64,000 nucleotides of DNA from RGIG1934 sp045122895 (GTDB lineage Bacteria; Bacillota; Clostridia; Lachnospirales; Lachnospiraceae). Shown one piece after another: positions 1 to 6,755 of the stretch. Below the pieces are notes generated by a model, which was not told the origin of the DNA, searched no databases, and saw only the letters and a list, made by a program, of their open reading frames with translations. A program made the position numbers and the translations under genes. Numbering within the stretch: position 1 is the first letter of the stretch; every line of letters begins with the position of its first letter. The DNA lies in contig JBGVIE010000045.1 in NCBI GenBank assembly GCA_045122895.1, positions 16,168-80,167 on the forward strand, read 5' to 3'.

Positions 1-1
1 A

Positions 2-1147
2 AACAACGAAAGCTATAGCAGATTTTTGTGGAAGCTTGATAAGAATAATGATATCAGCAAAGAGGACAGGGAAGCGTATATTGGGGTATATAAGCTTATT
101 CACAGAATTGAAAAAGATGGAAGACGAGCTGTTGGTGCTGTTATGAAGTCGGGAAGACAGATGAATCTTAAAAATCTGTTTACGGCACTTGAAAGTCTTG
201 AACATGCAGGAAAAGATGTGACGGTAGATGATGATTTGGGACTTACGATGAGCGTCAAAACTGACCAAAGCAACTTGGCAAATCAGCTTTCTCATTTCGA
301 AAGTATGTATGATGGAATTCTTGACAAAATTGAAAAATATGTAGATGCGGATGACATATTAAAGTATGGAAAAGAGGGAATTCTTGATATGCCACTTGAA
401 CAGCTTGCTGATTCTTTGGAAGAACAAGACGTGGATATGGAGTACAACGAAGAGAGGGCGGCAGAGATAGAGAGTGCAAGATATGTAAGCGATGAGACGA
501 TAGAGGCACTTATTAATAATGAGTTGCCGGTTAATGTGTCTAATATTCTTGCTATGGATATGTTAAGAAGCAGGGGAAGCGGTTTTTTTGGAAGACTTAA
601 GAATGATTCACTTGATAAAAAATTAGCAGAGCTTGATGTGGATAATGTTGATGAGGAATACGAGAAAGCATTAAGTGAGGTGGCTGATAAATCAGCAGAA
701 AAGCTAGATATAAAATCCTTCAGGATGTTAAAAAGGACGGTTAATCTTTTAGGTACAATGGCAAAGCGACAGTCTTACTATGTTCCTCTTGAGCTGGATG
801 GTGAGACATCAACAGTTAAGGTTAGTTTTTTAACAGGTCAAGGAGAACGAGGAAAAATAGAAATCAATATTTTATCAGAGGAATATGGAAAATCGGCGAT
901 AATGTTCAAGGTGACAGGTGATGAAATAAAGGCAACGCTAATATGCCAGTATAGTGAAGCTGCTGAAAAGTATCTTAAGGCAATTGAGAATATGCGTGAA
1001 GAATTTGGAAAGATAAGCGTTAACAGTATCAGAGAGAAAAATATTTCGGACAATGTTTTTGGTGGCGATAATGCAGATTACGAAAGCGTAACTAACAAGA
1101 GACTTTACCATATTGCCAAGGTTTTTTTGAAAAATGTGGGTAAGTAA
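2..1147 (+). CDS. 5'-truncated flagellar FliK/DUF6240-like protein
   Basis: The frame is open to the left edge of the window, so the gene starts upstream; the TTG at 26 is only an internal codon. The visible 381 residues are acidic and mostly helical. The last ~130 residues (YYVPLELDGE..., then strands and a helix ending near IENMREEF) resemble the C-terminal hook-length-control domain of FliK, or the Lachnospiraceae DUF6240 family found beside flagellin genes. It has no signal peptide or membrane segment in the visible part. The flagellin gene follows after 68 bases with its own probable sigma-28 promoter, which supports a flagellar role. The FliK comparison is from memory of the fold and pattern, not from an alignment. 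Confidence 0.5.
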   Translation, partial: NNESYSRFLWKLDKNNDISKEDREAYIGVYKLIHRIEKDGRRAVGAVMKSGRQMNLKNLFTALESLEHAGKDVTVDDDLGLTMSVKTDQSNLANQLSHFESMYDGILDKIEKYVDADDILKYGKEGILDMPLEQLADSLEEQDVDMEYNEERAAEIESARYVSDETIEALINNELPVNVSNILAMDMLRSRGSGFFGRLKNDSLDKKLAELDVDNVDEEYEKALSEVADKSAEKLDIKSFRMLKRTVNLLGTMAKRQSYYVPLELDGETSTVKVSFLTGQGERGKIEINILSEEYGKSAIMFKVTGDEIKATLICQYSEAAEKYLKAIENMREEFGKISVNSIREKNISDNVFGGDNADYESVTNKRLYHIAKVFLKNVGK

Positions 1148-1168
1148 TTTAAGTGTAAGTGTCGATAT
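1141..1168 (+). promoter_or_regulatory. Probable sigma-28 type promoter of flagellin
   Basis: TAAG at 1141-1144 and GTCGATAT at 1161-1168 are 16 bases apart. This is close to the flagellar sigma consensus TAAA-N15-GCCGATAA, and it lies about 48 bases upstream of the flagellin start. Flagellin genes are classical sigma-28 targets. The first element overlaps the stop region of the preceding gene. Confidence 0.5.
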
Positions 1169-1215
1169 AGAATGTAGATGAGTGAGCAATACAAATTGCG
1201 AAAGGAATGAAAATT

Positions 1216-2301
1216 ATGAGAATAGGAACTAATATGTCAGCTATTACAGCGTGTGGTTCGCTTTCAAAATCGGAAGCAAAGCTGTCTAAATCCCTTGGTA
1301 GATTGTCATCAGGGTACAAAATTAATACATCAAAAGATGATAGTGCAGGAATGGCTATATCTGAAAAGATGAGAACTCAGATTAAAGGTCTTGACCGTGC
1401 AAGTTCAAATGCATCAGACGGTATTTCAGTATCGCAGACAGCGGAGGGTGCGCTTAATGAGATTCACGCGATGTTACAGCGTATGAGAGAGCTTGCAGTT
1501 CAGGGCGCCAGTGATACTTATAGTGATGAGGACAGGAGAAATATTCAGGAAGAGATTTCAGCTCTGCAGAAGGAAATTGGAAGAATTTCCAATGATACGG
1601 AATTCAATAACACTTCATTGCTCAACGGTGAACTCCAGAGAAGAACATATGCGCTTGATGAAAATGGCAAGCTTAATTCTGATATGAGAGTTGCATATAT
1701 GACTAACGATGTACTCGCAGGCAATTATAGTATTAGTATGTCATCAGAAGGTTATATTACTTTAGTAGATGGATTTACAGATAATGCTCTTGTATCCTAT
1801 GACAATAATAAGATAACAATCAAGGATGCCAATGGTTTCGAGATGATGCTTGCATATAATGAAGAGAATACACCGGTAGGAGATTTTACACTGGAAGTGT
1901 GGGATATTGGTGATATGACTATTCAGCTTGGTGCGAATGAAGGTCATACAATGGGGATATGCATACCGGAGATTTCATGTGAAAGTCTTAATATAGATAA
2001 AATTAATCTGACTACAACAAAGGGATGCGAAGATGCGATATCAAAGCTTGATGAAGCTATAAGCAGAGTGTCTCTTGTAAGGGCGCAGATTGGTGCAGAC
2101 CAGAACAGACTTGAATATTCAGTTTCCAGTCTTGATATCACATCAGAGAATATGACATCTGCATTGTCAAGAATTCAGGATGTTGATATGGCTGAGGAGA
2201 TGACCAATTATACCCAGTACAATGTATTACAGCAGGCCGGAACTTCAATGCTTGCTCAGGCAAATCAGTTGCCGGAAAAGGTATTGCAGTTACTTCAGTA
2301 A
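1216..2301 (+). CDS. Flagellin
   Basis: Filament subunit of the flagellum, exported by the flagellar type III apparatus. The N-terminal ~140 residues have the coiled D0/D1 pattern (RLSSGYKINTSKDD, MAISEKM, ISVSQTAEGAL). The C-terminal ~90 residues have the matching partner (LSRIQDVDMAEEM, ending NQLPEKVLQLLQ). The short middle (about residues 160-260) is the variable surface domain. At 361 residues it is a mid-sized flagellin. An ATG at 1207 touches the AAAGGA ribosome site (1201-1206), so the ATG at 1216, which gives MRIGTNM with ideal spacing, is the better start. It is followed by its FliS-like chaperone gene and a terminator. The assignment is firm; which flagellin paralogue it is cannot be told. 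Confidence 0.96.
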   Translation: MRIGTNMSAITACGSLSKSEAKLSKSLGRLSSGYKINTSKDDSAGMAISEKMRTQIKGLDRASSNASDGISVSQTAEGALNEIHAMLQRMRELAVQGASDTYSDEDRRNIQEEISALQKEIGRISNDTEFNNTSLLNGELQRRTYALDENGKLNSDMRVAYMTNDVLAGNYSISMSSEGYITLVDGFTDNALVSYDNNKITIKDANGFEMMLAYNEENTPVGDFTLEVWDIGDMTIQLGANEGHTMGICIPEISCESLNIDKINLTTTKGCEDAISKLDEAISRVSLVRAQIGADQNRLEYSVSSLDITSENMTSALSRIQDVDMAEEMTNYTQYNVLQQAGTSMLAQANQLPEKVLQLLQ

Positions 2302-2324
2302 GAGTGTAGGAAAAGGAGTAAGTT

Positions 2325-2783
2325 ATGACAAAGGAAGAAATAAATATCTTTTCTAGAAGAATAACACAGAGTTCAAGAAGTGAGCTTGTGGTAATTACAT
2401 ATGAAATTATTGAGAATTATATAGAACGTGCAATGGAAGTGCAGGACGATAAGGAAGATTTTGTTTTTAATATGAAGAAGGCAAAACAGTTCCTTAACAA
2501 TGTGTCTTCGGCACTTGATTTTTCTTACGATATATCGAAACAGCTTATGAGTCTGTATATGTACATGGACAGATGTCTTATATCAAGTATTGTTAAGCAG
2601 ACGCCTGTTGAGACAGATACAGTTCTGAGTATGCTAACAAGGCTTAAATCAAGCTTTGTGGAGGTTAGTAAGCTTGATAAAACCGGCGCTGTAATGCAGG
2701 GCGGTGAGCAGGTATATGCAGGACTTACATATGGAAAAGGTGTGTTGAATGAAGTGGCAGTAAGGCAGCATGTTTATAACTAA
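2325..2783 (+). CDS. FliS-like flagellin export chaperone
   Basis: This 152-residue, fully helical protein starts 23 bases after the flagellin stop behind an AAAGGAG site. FliS binds the C-terminal D0 region of flagellin in the cytoplasm and stops premature polymerisation before export. The pattern ELVVITYEIIENYIERAM, then KAKQFLNNVSSALDF and SKQLMSLYMYMDRCL follows the four-helix FliS layout, including the aromatic-rich third helix. The tail from residue ~125 (GAVMQGGEQVYAGLTYGKG) is longer than in classical FliS and glycine-rich. Position directly after flagellin and in front of a terminator supports the role. Divergence from Bacillus FliS is considerable, so a specialised family member is possible. 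Confidence 0.75.
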   Translation: MTKEEINIFSRRITQSSRSELVVITYEIIENYIERAMEVQDDKEDFVFNMKKAKQFLNNVSSALDFSYDISKQLMSLYMYMDRCLISSIVKQTPVETDTVLSMLTRLKSSFVEVSKLDKTGAVMQGGEQVYAGLTYGKGVLNEVAVRQHVYN

Positions 2784-2788
2784 TATTA

Positions 2789-2819
2789 GCAGGAACGTCG
2801 GGGCGTTCCTGCATTTTTA
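2789..2819 (+). terminator. Rho-independent terminator after flagellin/fliS
   Basis: A perfect 9-bp stem GCAGGAACG / CGTTCCTGC (2789-2797 and 2804-2812) with a six-base loop is followed by ATTTTTAT. It ends the flagellin operon. Confidence 0.9.
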
Positions 2820-2856
2820 TTCTTTGTAAGCAAAAAGCTGTCTTATGTAATCCATA

Positions 2857-2988
2857 TCAGCGTTTTTGGACGCCAGACAGATGGTCAAGACAATCTTTAA
2901 TGTCATCTTTACTAGTAAATGTATTCACCTCTTTAGGGCAATTGTAACAAACGATTTTTGTATACTCTGTCAAATACATTTGTCTCAT
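2857..2988 (-). CDS. Possible small Cys-containing ORF or remnant (43 aa)
   Basis: Minus-strand reading from the ATG at 2988 gives 43 residues with a CYNCP zinc-knuckle-like pair and a charged C-terminal helix (SKDDIKDCLDHL). The composition looks protein-like, but no clear ribosome site precedes it. It may be the remnant of a longer zinc-ribbon gene. I see no other gene in the 360 bases between the flagellin terminator and the next promoter. Confidence 0.25.
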   Translation of the reverse strand: MRQMYLTEYTKIVCYNCPKEVNTFTSKDDIKDCLDHLSGVQKR

Positions 2989-3094
2989 ATTATCCACGAA
3001 AAAATCTTTTTAAATTCAGCAATTTAGGCAATGGTTATTTATGGGGTGTGTACAGTAACCAAAAATGAAGTGTCAAAGACCAGGATAAAACGTT

Positions 3095-3125
3095 TTGTTT
3101 GCAAAAAAAATGAAAGTGATATAAT
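3095..3125 (+). promoter_or_regulatory. Probable promoter of the papain-like protein gene
   Basis: TATAAT at 3120-3125 is a perfect -10 box about 58 bases before the start at 3184. The -35 is weak (TTGTTT at 3095-3100, spacing 19). Confidence 0.5.
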
Positions 3126-3183
3126 GTTGGTATAAAAGCAATATTGGTTGTTATTGTCGGTAAAAATTGAAAGGAGAATGTGT

Positions 3184-3294
3184 ATGAGGTTAAAGAAAAG
3201 CAGTATGATTACTAAAGGGATAGCATGTATTGCGATGATTACTTTGTGTGTTACAAGCTTCCGTATATGGATGCTATTACGAATTAGAAAATGA
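3184..3294 (+). pseudogene. Signal-peptide fragment split from the next ORF by a frameshift
   Basis: A strong AAAGGAG (3170-3176) precedes the ATG at 3184. The frame encodes a basic start and hydrophobic core (MRLKKSSMITKG, IACIAMITLCV) typical of a Sec signal peptide, then runs into TGA at 3292. The mature protein continues one frame over from about 3239. Removing one base near 3250 would join them as ...TLCVQASVYGC..., with a sensible cleavage site. So the gene is broken, or the consensus carries a one-base error. Confidence 0.7.
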
Positions 3295-4081
3295 TAACCA
3301 ATATGCAGGGTACGTTATTTATTCTTATGATGAAGATGATATTATTGAGTATTCATTCGAAGAACAGGATGGAAGTATGTTTGAAGGTAGGGAGGATGAA
3401 GAAGTTCTTTATAGAAATGATCCGCTAGATTATGAGATTGATACATTTTCTTCTGGCTCTTCTAGCTATGATGATGTTTGGGATGTGATAGAGGATACTC
3501 CATCTGTAGCTAATAATTCAGGATATACATATTATAGAGCAAAGTATCTCAAAAAGAGGAGCATGTATTCAGAAGATGATATGGACGATTGGGGATTAGA
3601 TAAAGATATGTGGTATGGATGTGCTCCGATGGCTATGTTAAATGTATGTAGGGAGTGTAGCTTTTTTGATTTGAACAGTACAGCTGATATTGTCGCAGCA
3701 TACACTAATCTTTATGCTCTCGCTGGTACTGATTCAAATGGAAACACAAGTGAAAGTGTATTGGGGTGGACAATTGCTTCGTTTGCAAGAATAATGAAGA
3801 ACATATCTGTTGATTACACATATGAAGTAAATCCAACCACTTCATACTTTTTATCGGCTGTAAACTCAAATTATCCTTCGATTATTGGTATGATAGGAGG
3901 CAATGTTGGACATGCAGTAAGTGTTAATGGGTATATACAGTACAAGAGAAATTCAACAGGAGGTGTTAGGACGTATTTATGTGTAGCAGATGGATGGGAT
4001 TCAAGAACTAGATATATCTGCTTTACTATGGCTAATTTGGAACATACAAGTGGTACTGTAATTCAATACGAAACAAGGTAG
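3248..4081 (+). CDS. Secreted papain-like (C39-type) cysteine peptidase, frameshifted at 5' end
   Basis: Residues ~120-277 have the layout of a papain-like/C39-like peptidase domain. A catalytic Cys sits at ~125 in WYGCAPMAM, a His at ~222 in GGNVGHAVSV, and an Asp at ~248 in VADGWD. The first ~110 residues are acidic and low in complexity. The ORF has only a GTG start and no signal peptide, because the signal peptide is encoded in the previous frame (3184-3294). The intact ancestor was therefore probably a ~300-residue secreted enzyme. C39 relatives can process leader peptides, but no peptide substrate is visible next to it. If the frameshift is real, this product is not secreted and is probably not made from its proper ribosome site. 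Confidence 0.6.
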   Translation: MLQASVYGCYYELENDNQYAGYVIYSYDEDDIIEYSFEEQDGSMFEGREDEEVLYRNDPLDYEIDTFSSGSSSYDDVWDVIEDTPSVANNSGYTYYRAKYLKKRSMYSEDDMDDWGLDKDMWYGCAPMAMLNVCRECSFFDLNSTADIVAAYTNLYALAGTDSNGNTSESVLGWTIASFARIMKNISVDYTYEVNPTTSYFLSAVNSNYPSIIGMIGGNVGHAVSVNGYIQYKRNSTGGVRTYLCVADGWDSRTRYICFTMANLEHTSGTVIQYETR

Positions 4082-4133
4082 AGTTGAATTAGTTAATAGT
4101 AGTATTTAAATATTATAGTAGGAGGAAAATGTT

Positions 4134-4541
4134 ATGTTAAAACGGGATAAGATTTTTTTCAGCGTATTAGCAGGGGTGTTTGTGTTTGTACTGTTAGTAC
4201 TTTTGCTAAGAAGCAATGAGATTTGGCCAATGGGTTACGAAAAAGTTGATTTGAATTCAGAGTACGCGAAAGTTTCGTGCTACAGATTCGGAAAGGAAGT
4301 TAAGGTTATAACTGATGAGTCGGAAATTAAAGAATTCATATCAAAAATTGGTGATGTTAAAGTCAGAAATGAAGACTGGTATGATAGCTTAAGAGCTACA
4401 ATCCAGAAAAAGTTTGCGAATAGTTCCAAGTATTTAATAGTACTTGAGAATAAAGAAGGTAAAGAAATAAAATTGTATCTTGATTCAAAGTTGTGCAAAG
4501 ATGCAGACATTGATTATGTAAAAAGTTTTTGTGAAGACTAA
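4134..4541 (+). CDS. Small membrane-anchored protein of unknown function
   Basis: I do not recognise a family. The 135-residue product has one N-terminal membrane segment (about residues 8-26, FFSVLAGVFVFVLLVLLL) and a soluble, lysine- and glutamate-rich domain predicted to lie outside. That domain alternates strands and helices (EVKVITDESEIKEFI, SKYLIVLENKEGKEIKLYL). The start has an excellent AGGAGG site at 4121-4126, nine bases upstream. It follows the peptidase gene by 52 bases and ends before a strong terminator, so the two could be co-transcribed. A DUF-type secreted helper or inhibitor of the peptidase is conceivable, but nothing in the sequence shows it. Confidence 0.75.
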   Translation: MLKRDKIFFSVLAGVFVFVLLVLLLRSNEIWPMGYEKVDLNSEYAKVSCYRFGKEVKVITDESEIKEFISKIGDVKVRNEDWYDSLRATIQKKFANSSKYLIVLENKEGKEIKLYLDSKLCKDADIDYVKSFCED

Positions 4542-4585
4542 TCAATGGGTATGAAAATACAAAAATAAACTAATATAATTGAGTT

Positions 4586-4626
4586 GCCGCTTTATGAATG
4601 AAAATTCGTGAAGCGGCGTTTTTTTC
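4586..4626 (+). terminator. Strong Rho-independent terminator
   Basis: A 13-bp stem between 4586-4598 (GCCGCTTTATGAA) and 4605-4617 (TTCGTGAAGCGGC), paired with two G-U wobbles, is followed by a run of T up to 4626. It closes the peptidase/membrane-protein unit. Confidence 0.92.
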
Positions 4627-4731
4627 AAAAGTATATATGAAATCTATATTTTTATATTGTAACAATACTGATTATACAATATAATTAATAGTGATTCTAA
4701 ATGATTTCTATATATCTGCCGTTTCGGCTAA

Positions 4732-4941
4732 GAAATCCTTGAATTTCAAAATACAATACGCATAAAAGAAAATGATATGTACGGAGAATTTAAAGGTGAA
4801 ATTTACTATGATTTTGTAAATGTTGTAATGATACGGCTTGATAGCGAAGAAAATCTGGCAAGTGTTATAGTAAAACTAAAAAACGGTGCTACAGAAGATA
4901 TTAAAGGATTTTTAGAAAGTGTGGGAATAAGCTATAAATAA
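4732..4941 (+). pseudogene. 3' remnant of an unidentified gene
   Basis: An open frame without a convincing start runs from 4732 to TAA at 4939-4941. The first in-frame ATG is at 4777 and no ribosome site is seen. The 54 residues from that ATG look like the end of a real protein: strands (IYYDFVNVVMIRL, LASVIVKLKNG) then a helix ending FLESVGISYK. Its last 50 bases reappear, with the order of the two halves swapped, at 6360-6410. This suggests the stretch was cut and duplicated when the following genes arrived. Confidence 0.45.
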
Positions 4942-4946
4942 TTGAC
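4897..4946 (+). repeat. Rearranged repeat, copy 1 (order X-Y)
   Basis: Block X (4897-4922, GATATTAAAGGATTTTT...) is followed directly by block Y (4923-4946, GGGAATAAGCTATAAAT...). The same two blocks occur in the opposite order at 6360-6410, on the other side of the toxin/immunity pair. Confidence 0.8.
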
Positions 4947-4948
4947 AA

Positions 4949-4977
4949 TTGACAAAAAGTTACATGAAGGATATAAT
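4949..4977 (+). promoter_or_regulatory. Consensus sigma-A promoter upstream of the toxin-like gene
   Basis: A perfect TTGACA (4949-4954) and perfect TATAAT (4972-4977) are separated by 17 bases. The next possible coding start is at 5057. It is as strong as the trp promoter at 6410-6438, which follows the other copy of the rearranged repeat. Confidence 0.85.
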
Positions 4978-5056
4978 ACACGCTGATGACAGAATATGGC
5001 AAACTTGTGGTAATGTAAGGAAGCAAATCTTGAAGTCTAAGGTGATATAAAGCATT

Positions 5057-5152
5057 ATGATTATTCGGTTGCAATGGTATATCATTGAAACTTTTTTAGT
5101 TATATTTTTTGTGATGTATTATATCGTTCTTGAGGAATGGTGTTGTATATAA
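5057..5152 (+). pseudogene. Signal-peptide-like fragment in front of the toxin-like ORF
   Basis: An ATG at 5057 with AAGGTGAT about ten bases upstream begins 31 residues with a strong hydrophobic core (IETFLVIFFVMYYIVL). It ends at TAA in 5150-5152. The toxin-like ORF starts inside this stretch in another frame and lacks any secretion signal. A one-base change between 5134 and 5150 would fuse the two into one secreted protein. Alternatively this is only a chance hydrophobic ORF. Confidence 0.4.
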
Positions 5153-5865
5153 ATGCATCTGAAAAGATATTTTTTCAAAAGAATAAACTACTTTATTTTT
5201 CTGAAGAAGAAATTGGAAAATCTGATGAGAAAAGTGTAATTTATGAAGGTAAGAGAAATGATAATGGTATTATTATTTTTTCGAATATATTACCAAATTC
5301 AATGACATTTGATTGGGTGGCTACGGAAAATTCAATTATAATTTATATTACTAATATGGGACTGGACTCCGTTGATTTAGTGTCTGGAACAATAAAGACA
5401 GGTAATATTACTAAAAGTTTTGCATTTAGTAAAGTATCTATAGGTACAAGTACATATAGTGTTACTGTTCCGATTAAATCCTGTCATGAAAATATTAGCA
5501 TATATTTTAACGCAGTTGACGGTGGGGACACATTTGGAAGTACAACATCCTATGGTAGTAGGGATATTCCTAACGGTTTATTATATAAGTGGGCAGCAGG
5601 CAGTTTTAGTTCAAAAAGTAAATCTTTAGACTATCACTTTAAGAAACATGGATATGAAGTTTTTGCACACAATATATGTGCATATGTACGACTTGCTGAT
5701 TATTTTAGAACTAATACTATACCATCTCAAAATTTAAAGCCTTATAAACTAGTTGTAGGCTCAACTCCAAATTGCTATAGATATAGATATAAATATATGT
5801 ATTTGGATGTCGTATGTGTGCGGGGTCAACCAACTGGATTACTTGTAAGCTTTGGTGGTAGGTAA
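5137..5865 (+). CDS. Probable polymorphic-toxin-like protein (BECR/RNase-like C-terminus)
   Basis: Residues ~60-145 look like a beta-sandwich module (SIIIYITNMGLDSVDLVSG..., VDGGDTFGSTTS). Residues ~160-242 carry SLDYHFKKHGYEV, a helix CAYVRLADYF, then strands YRYRYKYMYLDVV and GLLVSFGGR. Paired histidines in a YHFxKHG motif followed by a helix and a final glycine-rich strand are typical of C-terminal nuclease toxins of the barnase/EndoU/colicin/RelE class. I infer RNase activity from pattern only. The ATG at 5137 touches the GAGGA site, so GTG 5140 or TTG 5143 may be used if the ORF is translated alone. The next gene, 25 bases on, is a candidate immunity protein. No secretion signal is in frame. 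Confidence 0.5.
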   Translation: MVLYINASEKIFFQKNKLLYFSEEEIGKSDEKSVIYEGKRNDNGIIIFSNILPNSMTFDWVATENSIIIYITNMGLDSVDLVSGTIKTGNITKSFAFSKVSIGTSTYSVTVPIKSCHENISIYFNAVDGGDTFGSTTSYGSRDIPNGLLYKWAAGSFSSKSKSLDYHFKKHGYEVFAHNICAYVRLADYFRTNTIPSQNLKPYKLVVGSTPNCYRYRYKYMYLDVVCVRGQPTGLLVSFGGR

Positions 5866-5890
5866 AACATAATAGAGAGGTTTTATTATT

Positions 5891-6238
5891 ATGATTAAGG
5901 CTGAATTTGGTATAATTCCAGAAATTTCAATAGATGAAATTTATACAAATTATGAACCGCAAAAATACAATTGTATAGAAATCGACGATGATTTATATAT
6001 TGATGATTGGTGGTCACAGTTACAAAATATGGAAACATATTTTAATGGTTTTGATTTTCGTTCTAAAGGACTTAATCGTCATGGTGTAACGTTGATTCCA
6101 CCAATATCATTGAAACATTTTGAGAATATATTAAAAAATGATTCAAGATTATTAAGTGATCCGAGTTTAAAAAGCTTGCTAGATATTGTTCAGAAAGCTA
6201 TCTTGGAAAATAAGTATATGATACATTATGGAGTGTAA
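5891..6238 (+). CDS. Candidate immunity protein for the upstream toxin
   Basis: A 115-residue acidic, soluble protein with a good GAGAGG ribosome site, 25 bases after the toxin-like gene. It starts MIKAEFGII and contains CIEIDDDLYIDDWW, GLNRHGVTLIPPIS and a closing KYMIHYGV. I have an impression of having seen this pattern in small proteins next to toxin-like genes in Clostridia, but I cannot name a Pfam family with certainty. Small size, net negative charge and tight placement after a toxin-like gene fit an immunity protein that would block the toxin in the producing cell. The function is inferred from context. Confidence 0.5.
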   Translation: MIKAEFGIIPEISIDEIYTNYEPQKYNCIEIDDDLYIDDWWSQLQNMETYFNGFDFRSKGLNRHGVTLIPPISLKHFENILKNDSRLLSDPSLKSLLDIVQKAILENKYMIHYGV

Positions 6239-6359
6239 CATTGAGTTGCAAATATATACGTCCTTGTTGTTTGGATTACCAGTAATGTTAGGGTATGTTA
6301 GATATATTTAATTTAAAAATCATTGAATAATCTGACTGAAACAAATTGCGGAAAAAGAT

Positions 6360-6410
6360 GGGAATAAGCTATAAATAATTGACGATATTAAAGCATTTTT
6401 TAGAAAGTGT
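6360..6410 (+). repeat. Rearranged repeat, copy 2 (order Y-X)
   Basis: Block Y (6360-6383) is identical to 4923-4946. Block X (6384-6410) matches 4897-4922 with one substitution and one extra T. The order is swapped relative to copy 1. The end of block X forms part of the -35 box of the trp promoter. Confidence 0.8.
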
Positions 6411-6438
6411 TGACAAATCTAATTAGCGGGAGTATAAT
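6410..6438 (+). promoter_or_regulatory. Consensus sigma-A promoter of the trp operon
   Basis: A perfect TTGACA (6410-6415) and perfect TATAAT (6433-6438) are separated by exactly 17 bases. Transcription should begin near 6445 and read into the T-box leader. Confidence 0.9.
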
Positions 6439-6444
6439 GCACTT

Positions 6445-6743
6445 TATCTAAGTAAAGTATAATAAAACAAACCTATGAACGAGAGAAGTAGTTAAGTAGG
6501 AAGTTCAAAGAGAGCTGCAGATGGTGAGATTGCAGTAATGGATGACTTAGTGAATGGACTCGCGAGGGTGACTTGAAATCATGAGAATGAAAGTAGACGT
6601 CAACGGGGTTTCCGCCGTTATCAGAGGAACATATATGACAGTATATGCAGAGTGGGTATATTATATAATATGCCAATTAGGGTGGTACCGCAGAAGATAT
6701 AGCTTTTGTCCCTGTTATTTAACAGAGACAAAAGCTTTTTTTT
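6445..6743 (+). promoter_or_regulatory. T-box leader (tRNA-Trp sensing) with terminator/antiterminator
   Basis: The conserved T-box AGGGTGGTACCGCAG is at 6679-6693. A terminator hairpin follows, AGCTTTTGTC (6701-6710) with GACAAAAGCT (6727-6736) and a T run to 6743. A UGG triplet at 6555-6557, in GAATGGAC, is well placed to be the specifier codon. That makes uncharged tRNA-Trp the effector, in agreement with the trp genes that follow. When tRNA-Trp is uncharged, its CCA end pairs with the T-box and prevents termination. The terminator ends at the base before an ATG, so trpE is directly gated. Confidence 0.92.
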
Positions 6744-6755
6744 ATGGAGGAAAAT

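Noticed and set aside
4980..5056. Possible second T-box leader after the consensus promoter at 4949-4977
   Set aside because: The sequence lacks the AGGGTGGTACCGC element and any terminator hairpin, so the resemblance to the trp leader is limited to the promoter.
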